Below are positions 1-8,703 of a DNA stretch of 64,000 nucleotides, piece by piece. The stretch comes from Lentzea albidocapillata subsp. violacea. GTDB lineage: Bacteria > Actinomycetota > Actinomycetes > Mycobacteriales > Pseudonocardiaceae. Where the stretch lies: the NCBI RefSeq assembly GCF_900100275.1, contig NZ_FNET01000008.1:267078-331077 (forward strand). The letters run 5' to 3'. Numbering within the stretch: the first letter of the stretch is position 1; the number at the start of each line of letters is the position of its first letter. Below the pieces are notes generated by a model, which was given only the letters and a program-made list of their open reading frames with translations, was not told the origin of the DNA and did not search any database. Made by a program: the position numbers and the translations under genes.

Positions 1-96
1 GAACCGGACGTCGAGAAACGCGACGTGGGTTCGGGGCCGTCTCCGGAGGGAGGGGTCGTCTCCCAGGTCGACGAAGAATCGTCGTTCACGCGATGA
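1..96 (+). CDS. possible C-terminal fragment of a gene entering from the left edge
   Basis: Frame 1 is open from the first base to a TGA at 94-96 and encodes 31 residues rich in Glu, Asp, Ser and Gly. Third codon positions are mostly G or C, as in the certain genes of this window. It would converge on the kinase gene that ends at 112. The fragment is too short to assign a family, and the product is unknown. The main alternative is chance open frame in GC-rich DNA. Confidence 0.35.
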   Translation, partial: EPDVEKRDVGSGPSPEGGVVSQVDEESSFTR

Positions 97-111
97 CTCA
101 CACGCTCCACC

Positions 112-1497
112 TTACGGACGTCCGGGTAGGCGCAACGTGAACAGGGCCCCGCCGTCGGGGGCTCTGCCCGCCGTGGCCGTGCCGCCGTGCCGTTGCGCCA
201 CCTGCTTGACGATGGCGAGTCCCAGGCCGGAACCCGGCAGGGTCCGCGCCTCGGACGAACGGTAGAACCGCTCGAAAACGTGAGGTAGATCGGCATCCGC
301 GATACCTGGGCCCGCGTCCGCCACCTCCACCACGGCGCTGCCGTCGCCCATCTGACGGAGGTTCAGCCGCACCGCCGAACCCGAGGGACTGAACTTCACC
401 GCGTTGTCGAGGAGGTTCAGCACCGCGCGCTCCAGGGCACTGGAATCACCCAGAAGTGTCCACGGTTGCAGCTGCACGTCGAACGTGACGTTCGTGGCGC
501 GACGGCGCGCGCGGTCCAGCGACCGTTCCACCACCTCGTGCAGGTCGACCGGCTCGTGGATGACCTGCGGCGCGTCCTCGCGGGCCAGTTCGACCAGGTC
601 ACCGATCAACGTGGTCAGTTCGTCGATCTGGGCGCGCACATCGGCCTGGATCTCCGTTTTGTCCTCTTGCGACAACGTCGGGGCGTCCGGGCGTTCCGAG
701 GCGAGTAGCAGCTCCAGGTTCGTGCGCATGGACGTCAGCGGCGTGCGCAGCTCGTGGCCCGCGTCGGCGACCAGGCGGCGTTGCCGTTCCTGCGACTCGG
801 CGACGGCGCCGAGCATCGCGTTGAAGCTGTGCGTCAACCGCGCCAGCTCGTCGTCACCCGCGACCGGGATCGGGGTCAGGTCACCCGTGTTCGCGACACG
901 TTCGGTGGCTTCGGTGAGCCGCTGCACGGGCCGCAGACTCGTGCGTGCGACGGCCGTGCCCGCGATCGCCGCGAGCAGCACGCCGGCACCGCCGATCAGC
1001 AGCAGGACCACGCTGAGCTTCGCGAGCGTCGTCCGTTGCGGCACCATCGACTGGGCGATGATGATCGCCTGGCCAGGCTGGTACGCGACGGCGATGACCC
1101 GCGTCTCGGTCTTGTGGTCGGTCCAGATGAACTCCTCCCGGTCGCCGTCCGCGACGTCCCAGGCCTCCTGGACGCTGGGCGGCGGGGTGGAGTCCTTCGG
1201 GTAGATGATCTTGCCGGGGTCCGCGAGCAGCACGCCCATCTTGACGTCGCCCGCCGCGAGGAACGCCGCCGGATAGTTCGCGACCTCGTCCGGTGTGGTG
1301 ACCTTCGTGCCGTTCGCGACCGTGGCGGCACGCTGGCGCAGGCCCTCGTCGAGCGCGTCGTACGTGCTCTTGCGCACGACCATGTACGCACCGAGAGACA
1401 CCAACGCGACGGCTCCGGCCACGCAGAACGCCGCGAGCCAGGTGACCCGCGCCCGCAACGACGCCCGTTGCAGGCGCCCCTGTGGTTCACCGATCAC
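112..1497 (-). CDS. mprB: MprB-like membrane sensor histidine kinase
   Basis: Sensor kinase of an OmpR-type pair, predicted to sense envelope stress and phosphorylate the regulator encoded just upstream. Residues about 17-40 and 160-183 are membrane helices flanking an extracytoplasmic sensor region of about 120 residues. A HAMP linker follows, then a dimerisation/phosphoacceptor box (GHELRTPL, His248) and a HATPase domain with an N box ([11 protein letters not shown]) and glycine boxes ([14 protein letters not shown]). The frame is open further upstream, but a GTG at 1497 overlaps the regulator stop as GTGA, which fits translational coupling. Length (461 aa) and order match mycobacterial MprAB. 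That assignment is by similarity; the signal sensed is unknown. Confidence 0.9.
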   Translation of the reverse strand: MIGEPQGRLQRASLRARVTWLAAFCVAGAVALVSLGAYMVVRKSTYDALDEGLRQRAATVANGTKVTTPDEVANYPAAFLAAGDVKMGVLLADPGKIIYPKDSTPPPSVQEAWDVADGDREEFIWTDHKTETRVIAVAYQPGQAIIIAQSMVPQRTTLAKLSVVLLLIGGAGVLLAAIAGTAVARTSLRPVQRLTEATERVANTGDLTPIPVAGDDELARLTHSFNAMLGAVAESQERQRRLVADAGHELRTPLTSMRTNLELLLASERPDAPTLSQEDKTEIQADVRAQIDELTTLIGDLVELAREDAPQVIHEPVDLHEVVERSLDRARRRATNVTFDVQLQPWTLLGDSSALERAVLNLLDNAVKFSPSGSAVRLNLRQMGDGSAVVEVADAGPGIADADLPHVFERFYRSSEARTLPGSGLGLAIVKQVAQRHGGTATAGRAPDGGALFTLRLPGRP

Positions 1498-2189
1498 GGA
1501 GGGGTCTCCCGCAGGACGTAGCCCACCCCCCGCACCGTGTGGATCAGCCTCGGCTCGCCCTCCAGCTCCGTCTTGCGGCGCAGATACCCCACGTAGACCT
1601 CGAGAGCGTTGCCCGAGGTCGGGAAGTCGTATCCCCACACGTCCTCCAGGATGCGGCTGCGGGTGAGCACCTGGCGCGGGTGCGCCAGCAGGAGCTCGAG
1701 CAGCGCGAACTCGGTGCGGGTGAGGCTGATCGGACGCTCGCCGCGGCGGACGTCGCGGGTCGACGGGTCCAGCTCCAGGTCGGAGAACTTCAGGGCGGCG
1801 GCGGACTTCTGGGCGGCGTCGTCGTCGTGGGCGGCCCTGCGCAGCAGCGCACGCAACCGGGCCAGCAACTCCTCCAGCGCGAACGGCTTGGGCAGGTAGT
1901 CGTCGGCGCCGGCGTCCAACCCGGACACCCGGTCGCTCACGGCGTCCCGTGCGGTCAGCACGAGGATCGGCAGGTCGTCACCGGTGCTGCGCAGCCTGCG
2001 GCACACCTCGAGGCCGTCGAGGCGGGGCATCATCACGTCGAGCACCATCGCGTCCGGCCTGGCGGCGGTCACCGACTCCAGGGCCTGCATGCCGTCTCCG
2101 GCAGTCTCGACCTGGTAGCCGTTGAACTGGAGCGAGCGGCGGAGTGACTCCCGGACCGCCCGATCGTCATCGACAACGAGGATGCGCAT
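1494..2189 (-). CDS. mprA: MprA-like OmpR-family response regulator
   Basis: Two-domain DNA-binding response regulator of 231 aa. The receiver domain has the acidic pocket (VVDDD, residues 5-9), the phosphoacceptor Asp51 in VLDVMMP, and a Lys in the YLPKPF segment. The C-terminal winged helix carries the family signature ([16 protein letters not shown] and VGYLRRK). The sequence follows mycobacterial MprA closely, for example [33 protein letters not shown] segments. MprA in Mycobacterium controls envelope stress genes including sigma factors. Its gene is first in the operon and overlaps the kinase gene by 4 nt. A direct repeat upstream suggests autoregulation. Confidence 0.93.
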   Translation of the reverse strand: MRILVVDDDRAVRESLRRSLQFNGYQVETAGDGMQALESVTAARPDAMVLDVMMPRLDGLEVCRRLRSTGDDLPILVLTARDAVSDRVSGLDAGADDYLPKPFALEELLARLRALLRRAAHDDDAAQKSAAALKFSDLELDPSTRDVRRGERPISLTRTEFALLELLLAHPRQVLTRSRILEDVWGYDFPTSGNALEVYVGYLRRKTELEGEPRLIHTVRGVGYVLRETPP

Positions 2190-2211
2190 GGGGGCAGTCT
2201 TGCCGAGGGAT

Positions 2212-2230
2212 CTGAGAAGTGCCTGAGAAG
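2212..2230 (-). promoter_or_regulatory. candidate MprA box upstream of mprA
   Basis: Two perfect 8-bp direct repeats, CTTCTCAG on the minus strand, lie 11 bp apart about 25-40 bp before the mprA start. OmpR-type regulators bind tandem direct repeats about one helical turn apart, and MprA is known to use two 8-bp repeats. Autoregulation is an inference. Confidence 0.5.
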
Positions 2231-2258
2231 GGCCCTAACTGCGGGTGTGAGTTCGGCG

Positions 2259-2870
2259 TTAACCTTCCAAGCCCCGCGCGACGGGTGCGTTCCACTTCCG
2301 CCAGAGAGCGATCAGCCTGATGGTGATGATCATTGCCGCACCGGTCAGCGAGACCAGGCCTTTCGGCAGCCCTGCCCATTCACCCACCGCCACGACGACC
2401 GCGCCGCACAGCGCTGCCACGGCGTAGATCTCTCTCCTCAGGACCAGAGGGATCTCACGGAGGAGCAGGTCACGTAGTGCGCCACCGCCGATGCCCGTCG
2501 TCATGCCGATGAGGCACGCCGCGTAGGGGGTCGCGCCGAGTGACAACGCCGTCGACGTGCCGGACGTGACGAACAGGCCGAGGCCCACGGCGTCGAGCAG
2601 CAGCACGCTGCGGCGAAGCTTGGCGACGTGCGGGTGGAACCAGAAGACGATCAGGCCCGTACCGCCCGCGACCAGCAGGTACGGCCAGTGCCGCAGGCTC
2701 GTCGGCGGGTGCACGCCGAGCAGCACGTCACGGATGATGCCGCCGCCGAGCGCCGTGGTGAGCGCCAGGATGATCACGCCGAACACGTCGAGGCGAGCGC
2801 GGACCGCGGCCACCGCCCCGGAGGCGGCGAAGACCGCGAGACCGATCAACTCCAGGACGATGAGCAGCAC
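2259..2870 (-). CDS. TRIC-type cation channel family membrane protein (former UPF0126)
   Basis: Integral membrane protein of 203 aa made of two homologous three-helix units, each with the glycine-rich kink motif of the trimeric intracellular cation (TRIC) channel family (ALGGGIIRDVLLG in the first, GIGGGALRDLLL in the second). Seven hydrophobic segments can be counted. Bacterial TRIC homologues form monovalent cation channels; the physiological role in actinomycetes is not known. It starts with a GTG and lies alone between mprA and the nucleotidyltransferase on the same strand. Length and duplicated motifs are typical, so the family call is secure. Confidence 0.88.
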   Translation of the reverse strand: MLLIVLELIGLAVFAASGAVAAVRARLDVFGVIILALTTALGGGIIRDVLLGVHPPTSLRHWPYLLVAGGTGLIVFWFHPHVAKLRRSVLLLDAVGLGLFVTSGTSTALSLGATPYAACLIGMTTGIGGGALRDLLLREIPLVLRREIYAVAALCGAVVVAVGEWAGLPKGLVSLTGAAMIITIRLIALWRKWNAPVARGLEG

Positions 2871-2891
2871 GAACGGAGAGAGTAGTGCCGC

Positions 2892-3875
2892 TTATCGAGG
2901 AGGCGCCGCGCGGCGGTAACCGGCGTCCAGCCGCCCACCCGCGGACACCAGGACGGCCTCCACGACGGCGATGAACCGCTCGGCGCCCTCGCCCCGCACT
3001 AACGCCCGGTAGGCGTCCACGAGCTCGTCCTCCTTGGCGTCGCGCAGCCGGCGCAGCAGCCACTTGCCGTGCCCGAGCCACCGGTTCTGCATGACCAGGG
3101 CGAGCTCTCCCGCGCAGCTCAGCAGTCGAGCGGCAACGAACAGACGCTCGTCCTCGTCCCGTGCGCCGATCAGGTCCTCAAGCAGGTCCGTAGTGCCGTA
3201 GCGACGGTCTTCCAGCTCGGTGACCGTCGCAGGTGGAGGGCCCGCATCGAGCAGAACGCGTGCCTCGGACCGCATGCGCTGACCGGTGCCGTCGGCGTCG
3301 AGCATGAGGAACCCCTCGGCGCACATGTGCAGCAACGGAGGCCGCCGGCCCTCGGTGTCCCGGGCCACGAAGTCGTGGAACGACTCGATCGTGTGACAGA
3401 ACAGCTCGACCGGCCAGCCGCGGTACCGCAGCGTCTCGCGGAACGCGCCGGGCAGGTCGTCGACGATCACGACCATGTCCAGGTCGGAGTTCGCCGTGTA
3501 GTTGCCCGCCGCCACGCTGCCGCCGAGGAACGCCGCCCTCGCGAGCGGGTACTTGACGTCGAGCAGGTCCCGCGCGACCTGCACCGGGTCCTTGTCCCAG
3601 TCCAGCGGGTGGCCGGTGACGTAGTAGTCCTCGTCGGGGTTCAGCGGGCCGAGCACGTGCTCGATGATCGGCCGGATCGCGGGGAGCACCTCGTGGAGGT
3701 CCACCAGCCACGGGTTGTCCGCGGCGTCGAAGAACGGCCTGATCGTCAGGAACTGGGCCCGCGAGATCTCCCGCACGCTGACCGGTGACCCGCTGCGGTG
3801 CCTCGCGTAGCCCTTCAGGCGCCAACCCATGTTGTCGCCGAAGGCATGCCTGACCTCGTCCTGGTCCCCCGCCAC
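2892..3875 (-). CDS. nucleotidyltransferase-domain protein
   Basis: Protein of about 327 aa with a Pol-beta-type nucleotidyltransferase core: GGSVAAGNYTANSDLDMVVIV gives the G-S helix turn and the DxD metal ligands (SDLDMVV), and a third acidic residue may lie in the following PVELF strand. The C-terminal part is helical, like the substrate-binding helical domain of minimal or aminoglycoside-type nucleotidyltransferases. Substrate is unknown. The frame extends far upstream as a shadow of the acetyltransferase gene. The likely start is GTG at 3875, with ATG at 3830 as an alternative; neither has a strong ribosome binding site. Confidence 0.7.
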   Translation of the reverse strand: MAGDQDEVRHAFGDNMGWRLKGYARHRSGSPVSVREISRAQFLTIRPFFDAADNPWLVDLHEVLPAIRPIIEHVLGPLNPDEDYYVTGHPLDWDKDPVQVARDLLDVKYPLARAAFLGGSVAAGNYTANSDLDMVVIVDDLPGAFRETLRYRGWPVELFCHTIESFHDFVARDTEGRRPPLLHMCAEGFLMLDADGTGQRMRSEARVLLDAGPPPATVTELEDRRYGTTDLLEDLIGARDEDERLFVAARLLSCAGELALVMQNRWLGHGKWLLRRLRDAKEDELVDAYRALVRGEGAERFIAVVEAVLVSAGGRLDAGYRRAAPPR

Positions 3876-3928
3876 GCGTCCATTGTGACCGAAGGACAGG
3901 TGAGGATCCCGTTGTGAACGCCCGGTCG

Positions 3929-5086
3929 TCAGAAGAAGTCCGCGAGCCGGGGCGTGCCGGACGAGCCGGTGAGCTGGTCGAGCACCACCGCGTCGGCCGG
4001 GTCGCCCTCCAGCAAACCCCCGCGCCGCAACGCATGCGTGGTCTGCGCGCCGGAGAACCACGGTCCGAGCGCCCGCGCGTGCAACCGCACCGCGCCGGTG
4101 CCGCCGGGTTCGACGCGCACCGAGCCGTCCTCCACGACGACACGCTGGAGACCGGCATGCCACGGGGCGTGGTCGTCGATGATCTCCAGGTCGACGGCGG
4201 CGTTCGCTAGGCGCGGCCAGCCCCGGGCGGCCACGGCGGCGGGCAGGTCGACGACGCGCTGCATCCAGGTCGAGGTCCACACCGAGTGGCGCATCGGCGT
4301 ACTGCCCAGGAAGCCGATCGTCGCCGGGTCGGTGATCCGCAGGTCGATCGCCTCGAGCGTGCCCGCCCACGAGGCCAGCGAGGCGAGGAGGTTGAGCTGG
4401 GCCTCGACGTCGACGCCGATGAGGTCGTGGACCTTGAGCCGGCCCATGTCGCCGCCGGGCTCGCGCTGGGCCGTCAGGTAGCCGCGCAGGCCGTTCGGGC
4501 CGGGCAGCACGCTCACCAGGTCCATCTCCAGGACCTCGTCGACGTCCATGCGCGGCGGCCTGCGGTCGGCCATGCCGTCGATCGTCCGCGCCACCTCCAG
4601 GTAGCACGCGTGCAGGGCGGGGAGGTCGCTCTTCTGCGCCGGGCGCGAGGGAATCAGCTCGGCGGGCTTCGGCACGGTGAGCAGCCGGTCCATCGGCAGC
4701 TCGACCCACTCGAAGACCCCGGCACGTTCCCAGCCACGGCGCCGGTACAACGTCGGCACGGTCGCGTAGAGCGCCGAGAGCGGCTGGCCGTGCTCCCGCA
4801 TCGTGCTCAACGCGGCGTCGAGCAGCGCATTCGCGATCCCCCGGCCGCGATAGGCCCCGTCGACGGCGACACCGCCGATCCCGCCCATCGGGACCGCGGC
4901 GCCGCCGTAGAACTGCGCGTACGAGCCGATGCCGAGCACGCCCGCGACCCGGCCGTCGATCTCGGCGAGAAGTCCATGCGTACCGGGCCTCAGCAACGGT
5001 CCCGACGGCTTGGCGCCGTTGAACGCGACCTTGCGCAGCCGGAACACGGCGTCGCGGTCGTCCTCGGTGAACTCACGGATGTGCAC
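3929..5086 (-). CDS. Eis-type GNAT N-acetyltransferase
   Basis: About 385 aa with an N-terminal GNAT fold (VDGAYRGRGIANALLDAAL supplies the acetyl-CoA loop), a second GNAT-like half and an SCP2-like C-terminal domain. This is the architecture of mycobacterial Eis, a multi-site aminoglycoside/lysine acetyltransferase. The chain ends in -ADFF; in Eis the C-terminal Phe carboxylate acts as catalytic base, so this end fits an active enzyme. Start options are TTG 5092 or GTG 5086. A TAGATA -10-like box ends only 9 nt before the GTG, which would allow a leaderless transcript. It lies close behind the 3-hydroxyacyl-CoA dehydrogenase gene and may also be read from it. Confidence 0.85.
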   Translation of the reverse strand: MHIREFTEDDRDAVFRLRKVAFNGAKPSGPLLRPGTHGLLAEIDGRVAGVLGIGSYAQFYGGAAVPMGGIGGVAVDGAYRGRGIANALLDAALSTMREHGQPLSALYATVPTLYRRRGWERAGVFEWVELPMDRLLTVPKPAELIPSRPAQKSDLPALHACYLEVARTIDGMADRRPPRMDVDEVLEMDLVSVLPGPNGLRGYLTAQREPGGDMGRLKVHDLIGVDVEAQLNLLASLASWAGTLEAIDLRITDPATIGFLGSTPMRHSVWTSTWMQRVVDLPAAVAARGWPRLANAAVDLEIIDDHAPWHAGLQRVVVEDGSVRVEPGGTGAVRLHARALGPWFSGAQTTHALRRGGLLEGDPADAVVLDQLTGSSGTPRLADFF

Positions 5087-5096
5087 GAACAACTAT

Positions 5097-5912
5097 CTAC
5101 CAGGAAAAGAAGCCCTGGCCCGTCTTCTTCCCCAGCTCACCCCTGGCGACCTTGTCCCGCAGCAGCTGCGGCGGATCGAACCGCGGCCCGAGCTCGGCCG
5201 CGAGGTGCTCGGCGATCGCCAGCCGCACGTCGAGTCCGACCAGGTCGGTGAGCTCCAGCGGGCCCATCGGCCAGCGGTAGCCGAGCTTCATGCCGGTGTC
5301 GATGTCCGCGGCGGAGGCGACGCCCTCCTCCAGCATGCGAATCGCTTCCATGCCGACGGCGACGCCCAGCCGTGAGGTCGCGAACCCCGGCGAGTCGCGC
5401 ACCTCGATGACGGTCTTGCCCATCTGCTCGGCCCAGGCCCGCGCCCTGGCCACGTTCGCGGGGTCGACGCCCTCGTGGTGGACGAGCTCGACGAGCTGCT
5501 GCACCGGCACGGGGTTGAAGAAGTGCATGCCCAGCACGCGTTCGCCGGGCAGGCCGGCGGCGATCTCGGAGATCGACAGCGACGACGTGTTGGAGGCGAG
5601 GACCGCGTCCGGGCACTTCTCGGCCGCGAACCCCAGGACCTTCTGCTTCAGCGGCACGTTCTCCGGCACGGCCTCGACGACGAGCTCGGCGTCCGCGGGA
5701 AGCTCACCCGTGGAGAGCTTCGCGAACACCGCGTCGGCGTCGGCGAGCTTGCCCTTCTCCTGCGCCCTGCCGAGCGACCGCCGGACGGCGAGCCTGCCCT
5801 GTTCGGCGCGATCGGCGTCGGCCTCCGAGAGCGTGACGTCGTGGCCGTTCGCGAGCAGGAGGTGTGCGATGCCCGCGCCCATGGTGCCGCCACCGATGAC
5901 GACGGCCTTCAC
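5097..5912 (-). CDS. 3-hydroxyacyl-CoA (3-hydroxybutyryl-CoA) dehydrogenase
   Basis: NAD(P)-dependent oxidoreductase of 271 aa that interconverts 3-hydroxyacyl-CoA and 3-ketoacyl-CoA. The N-terminal Rossmann motif is GGGTMGAGIA (residues 8-17), followed by the catalytic segments SNTSSLSI and HFFNPVPVQQLVE (catalytic His) and by the C-terminal 3HCDH helical domain (DSPGFATSR, GPLELTDLVGLD). Length matches the single-function bacterial enzyme rather than the FadB fusion. Its GTG start overlaps the stop of the EthD gene as GTGA, so the two are coupled. Beta-oxidation or butyrate-type metabolism is the likely role. Confidence 0.92.
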   Translation of the reverse strand: MKAVVIGGGTMGAGIAHLLLANGHDVTLSEADADRAEQGRLAVRRSLGRAQEKGKLADADAVFAKLSTGELPADAELVVEAVPENVPLKQKVLGFAAEKCPDAVLASNTSSLSISEIAAGLPGERVLGMHFFNPVPVQQLVELVHHEGVDPANVARARAWAEQMGKTVIEVRDSPGFATSRLGVAVGMEAIRMLEEGVASAADIDTGMKLGYRWPMGPLELTDLVGLDVRLAIAEHLAAELGPRFDPPQLLRDKVARGELGKKTGQGFFSW

Positions 5913-6226
5913 GACACCACCTCGGCGCTGAACATGGCGACGAGTTCCATGCCGCCGATCTCAGCGAGGTTCGCTCCGGACGAGGCCCACTCGGGCGTCT
6001 TGAAGGCGGCCTTCATCGCCGCCTCGGACTCGAAGTACAGCTCCGCGATCAGGTGCAGCTCGGTGTCGCCGAGGAACCCCGCGAGGAACACCCGCTGCAC
6101 CTTGGCGACCTCGGCGCGCACGAGTCCCGGCACCGAGTCGGCGATCGGCATGTGCGTGCCGAAGTACTTCTCGTCGAAGCCCTCGGGGTCGGCGGGCTTC
6201 TTGTACAGCGCGATGTACTTGATCAT
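5909..6226 (-). CDS. EthD-family small protein
   Basis: 105-aa ferredoxin-like alpha/beta barrel protein of the EthD family (MIKYIALYKKPADPEGFDEKY, then THMPIADSVPG with the conserved His). EthD proteins are dimeric and often accompany degradative pathways, but their reaction is generally unknown. A GGAGGA ribosome binding site precedes the ATG at 6226; in-frame codons upstream of it are not needed. First gene of the run EthD, 3-hydroxyacyl-CoA dehydrogenase, Eis-like, all on the minus strand. Confidence 0.85.
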   Translation of the reverse strand: MIKYIALYKKPADPEGFDEKYFGTHMPIADSVPGLVRAEVAKVQRVFLAGFLGDTELHLIAELYFESEAAMKAAFKTPEWASSGANLAEIGGMELVAMFSAEVVS

Positions 6227-6300
6227 GTGACACCATCCTCCTCGACTCGCCGAGCACTGTAACGCCCGGAGCACCCGCGGAGCTGAGGCACGATGGTGGG

Positions 6301-6948
6301 GTGCGGATCATCCTGCTGCGCCACGGACAGAGCCTCGGCAACGTCGACGAGCTCGCCTACTGCCGCATCCCCGACCACGCCCTGCCGCTCACCGGGACCG
6401 GCGAGGACGAGGCGCGCGCCGCCGGACCGACGATCAAGACCCTGATCGGCGACAGCCCGGTCGCGGCCTACGTCTCTCCGTACACGAGGACGAGGCACAC
6501 GTTCGACCTGCTCGGCATCGAGGCGGAACGGATCGTCACCGAGCCGAGGGTGCGTGAGCAGGACTGGGGCAACCTCCAGGACCCGGTGCAGCAGGAGGTG
6601 CTCAAGCACCAGCGGCACGCGTTCGGCCACTTCTTCTTCCGGCTGCCCAACGGCGAGTCCGGAGCGGACGTGGACGACCGGGTGGCGGCGTTCCTCGACG
6701 GCCTGGAGGTGCGGCTGCACCAGGACGAGTCGCATCCCAAGACGGTGCTGGTCGTGTCACATGGCCTGACGATCAGGTTGCTGTGCCGCAGGCTCTTCGA
6801 CTGGAGCATCGACCTGTTCGAGTCACTGTCCAATCCGGACACGTGCGAGAACCGCGTGCTCGACCACGACGGCACGGGGTGGAGGCTGGACCGCCCTTTC
6901 GACCAGTGGCGCGACGCACCGGACGGAACGGTCCAGCAGCCCCTTTAG
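6301..6948 (+). CDS. histidine phosphatase (phosphoglycerate-mutase-like)
   Basis: 215-aa member of the histidine phosphatase superfamily. The phosphorylated His is in [10 protein letters not shown] at residues 5-14. The second half of the pocket is SPYTRTRHT (Arg), a Glu in VREQDWGNL, and the C-terminal His in VVSHGLTIR. Substrate cannot be told from the sequence; cofactor-type mutase, sugar phosphatase and acid phosphatase remain open. GTG start. It converges on rpmF with the stop codons overlapping by 4 nt. Confidence 0.88.
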   Translation: MRIILLRHGQSLGNVDELAYCRIPDHALPLTGTGEDEARAAGPTIKTLIGDSPVAAYVSPYTRTRHTFDLLGIEAERIVTEPRVREQDWGNLQDPVQQEVLKHQRHAFGHFFFRLPNGESGADVDDRVAAFLDGLEVRLHQDESHPKTVLVVSHGLTIRLLCRRLFDWSIDLFESLSNPDTCENRVLDHDGTGWRLDRPFDQWRDAPDGTVQQPL

Positions 6949-7106
6949 AGCAGCCCGCGCTTGTAGGCCGCGACAAGCCTGCGCGGCACGAGAAGCTCCT
7001 TGCCGTCCAACGTCCGCACGCGCACCAGATCCGGTGCGGTGGCCTTCCACTGCGAACGCCGGTGGCGGGTGTTGGACCTGGACGTCTTGCGCTTGGGAAC
7101 GGCCAT
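6945..7106 (-). CDS. rpmF: 50S ribosomal protein L32, zinc-free paralogue
   Basis: 53-aa L32 ([17 protein letters not shown] at the N-terminus). The CxxC pairs of zinc-binding L32 are absent and there is no cysteine at all, so this is the C-minus form used when zinc is scarce. The start overlaps the L31 stop as TGATG. Third gene of the minus-strand arm of the divergent zinc-starvation island, behind CobW-like and L31. Confidence 0.93.
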   Translation of the reverse strand: MAVPKRKTSRSNTRHRRSQWKATAPDLVRVRTLDGKELLVPRRLVAAYKRGLL

Positions 7107-7357
7107 CAGCGCTCTCGCTTTCCATAGCGGCGGTTGAACTTCTCGACCCGGCCGGCGGTGTCCACGAGCCGTTGCGTGCCCGTCCAGAACGGGTGCGAGT
7201 CGGCGGTGATGTCGACGACGAGCAACGGGTAGGAGTTGCCGTCCTCCCACTCGATCGTCCTGGACGACTTCGCGGTCGAGCGGGTCAGGAACGTCTTGCC
7301 GGTGGACGCGTCCTGGAAGACGACCGGGTGGTAGTCGGGGTGGATTCCGGGCTTCAT
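7106..7357 (-). CDS. rpmE2: 50S ribosomal protein L31 type B, zinc-free
   Basis: 83-aa type B L31 ([16 protein letters not shown], then SHPFWTGTQ). It lacks the four Cys residues of the zinc-ribbon form. In Streptomyces, Mycobacterium and Bacillus such paralogues replace the zinc form under Zur derepression, sparing zinc. The start overlaps the stop of the CobW-like gene as ATGA, and the stop overlaps the L32 start, so the three genes form one transcript. Confidence 0.95.
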   Translation of the reverse strand: MKPGIHPDYHPVVFQDASTGKTFLTRSTAKSSRTIEWEDGNSYPLLVVDITADSHPFWTGTQRLVDTAGRVEKFNRRYGKRER

Positions 7358-8238
7358 ATCGCCAGCTTTCGGATCGAGTCCACGAAGGACAGTTCGTCGT
7401 CGGTGAGCAGCGCTTCGGTGAACGCCGCGGTGATGGAGTCCGGTTCGCCCAGGGTGATCGCCACGATCTGGGTGGTCCTGCCGCCGAGCGGCCCGCCCTC
7501 GCCGACGTGCAGGCCGCAGCCCGCGGATTCCAGGTGCAGCGCGACGTCCGGCTCGTCCGCCACCCAGAGCCGGCCGCGCGAGCGCACGACCGTTCCGTCC
7601 AGCAACGAGTCGAGCGCGTCGTTCAGCCGTGCCGGGTGGAACGGCCGGTCCGCCGTGAAAACCGCTGTCGAGACACCACATTCGGGCGTCAGGGGCATCA
7701 GCCGTGGCCGGGTGCTCTTGCGCACGACCACCGTCTCGGGCGTGCAGCGGTGTGCGCCCGGAGCGAGCCGGTCGAGCACGGCGAGCGTGCGTTCGTCCGC
7801 GTCTCCCTGCAGCACCAGCACATCCGCGGCCTCGGCCTGCGCGACGACGACCTGAGCCACCGTGCGTTGGTCGCTGACCATCGACGCGTCACCCAGGGCA
7901 TCGTCCAGCCAGGTCGCCGCGTCGAGCACGGTGATCACGCACTCGACGTCGACGCCGAGCTTGCGGCGCACGGCGTCCGGTTCCAGCAGCGGGTCCAGGT
8001 GCAGCACGACCGTGTGGCCCTTCAGGGCGGCCAGCAGCTCGCGCAGGTCCTCCCGCACGGTGCAGGACGCACAGCCGTGCAGCAGGTCGATGTCGGTCGC
8101 AATGCCGTCGACCCAGCGCCGCACGCACGTTTCCGCAGCTACGTGACGCACGAGCACCGAACCGGGCCGGTCACGCCACACCCGCACGGCGACGTCGTGG
8201 TCGACCAGCCCCGCCACCATAACGACAACGGTTTCCAT
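7354..8238 (-). CDS. CobW/COG0523-like putative zinc chaperone lacking a recognisable P-loop
   Basis: 294 aa. The C-terminal half is a CobW_C domain ([22 protein letters not shown], then [13 protein letters not shown]). The centre has a CASC motif followed by TVREDLREL, the place of the metal-binding CxCC of the family, and a Walker-B-like hydrophobic strand ([14 protein letters not shown]). The N-terminus, where the GTPase P-loop GxxGxGKT should be, reads [17 protein letters not shown] instead. COG0523 proteins next to Zur boxes are zinc-allocation GTPases; this copy probably cannot use GTP in the normal way. ATG start at 8238; first gene of the minus-strand arm. Confidence 0.82.
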   Translation of the reverse strand: METVVVMVAGLVDHDVAVRVWRDRPGSVLVRHVAAETCVRRWVDGIATDIDLLHGCASCTVREDLRELLAALKGHTVVLHLDPLLEPDAVRRKLGVDVECVITVLDAATWLDDALGDASMVSDQRTVAQVVVAQAEAADVLVLQGDADERTLAVLDRLAPGAHRCTPETVVVRKSTRPRLMPLTPECGVSTAVFTADRPFHPARLNDALDSLLDGTVVRSRGRLWVADEPDVALHLESAGCGLHVGEGGPLGGRTTQIVAITLGEPDSITAAFTEALLTDDELSFVDSIRKLAI

Positions 8239-8253
8239 GTGAGGTACCGTAGA

Positions 8254-8273
8254 TGAAAACGAAAGTCGTTTCA
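8254..8273. promoter_or_regulatory. Zur-box-like operator between divergent zinc-starvation operons
   Basis: An imperfect palindrome, TGAAAACGA...TCGTTTCA, contains a perfect 6-3-6 core AAACGA-AAG-TCGTTT. It lies 15 nt before the CobW-like start and 28 nt before rpmB. Its TGAAAA/TTTCA ends resemble actinobacterial Zur operators. With zinc-free ribosomal proteins on both sides, dual control by zinc-bound Zur is the natural inference. Confidence 0.72.
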
Positions 8274-8301
8274 ATCTGAGTCCATCTTTCTGGAGGTACT
8301 C

Positions 8302-8532
8302 GTGCGCTGCCAGCTGACCGGCCGTGAGCCGGGCTTCGGCAACCGCGTCTCGCACTCGCAACGCAAGACGCGGCGCCGGTGGAACCCGAACGTCCAGCGC
8401 AAGCGGTACTTCGTGCCGTCGCTGAACAGGTTCGTGACGCTGACGCTGTCCGTGAAGGGCATCAAGACCGTCGACAAGGTGGGCATCGAGGCCGCCGTGG
8501 CCCAGCTCCGCGCGCAGGGGGTGAAGGTCTGA
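8302..8532 (+). CDS. rpmB: 50S ribosomal protein L28, zinc-free paralogue
   Basis: 76-aa L28 ([17 protein letters not shown], then RRWNPNVQ). It retains only a single Cys, so the CxxC-based zinc site of the C-plus form is missing. GTG start with a GGAGG site 5 nt upstream (8292-8296). First gene of the plus-strand arm. The stop overlaps the L33 start as TGATG. Confidence 0.94.
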   Translation: MRCQLTGREPGFGNRVSHSQRKTRRRWNPNVQRKRYFVPSLNRFVTLTLSVKGIKTVDKVGIEAAVAQLRAQGVKV

Positions 8533-8699
8533 TGGCCAAGAGCACCGATGTCCGGCCGATCATCAAGATGAGGTCGACCGCCGGAACCGGCTACACCTAC
8601 GTGACCCGCAAGAACCGCCGCAACGACCCGGACCGGATGGTGCTGCGCAAGTACGACCCGGTGGCGCGCAGGCACGTCGAGTTCAAAGAGGAGCGCTGA
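8532..8699 (+). CDS. rpmG: 50S ribosomal protein L33, zinc-free paralogue
   Basis: 55-aa L33 ([20 protein letters not shown], then [13 protein letters not shown]). No cysteines, hence the C-minus form. Coupled to L28 by a 1-nt overlap, and followed by S14 after 4 nt. Confidence 0.94.
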   Translation: MAKSTDVRPIIKMRSTAGTGYTYVTRKNRRNDPDRMVLRKYDPVARRHVEFKEER

Positions 8700-8703
8700 G
8701 GAC

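Noticed and set aside
2892..4709. 605-aa reading of the nucleotidyltransferase gene
   Set aside because: The N-terminal 280 residues are Arg/Pro-rich shadow of the Eis-like gene; only the C-terminal 327 residues show a real domain.
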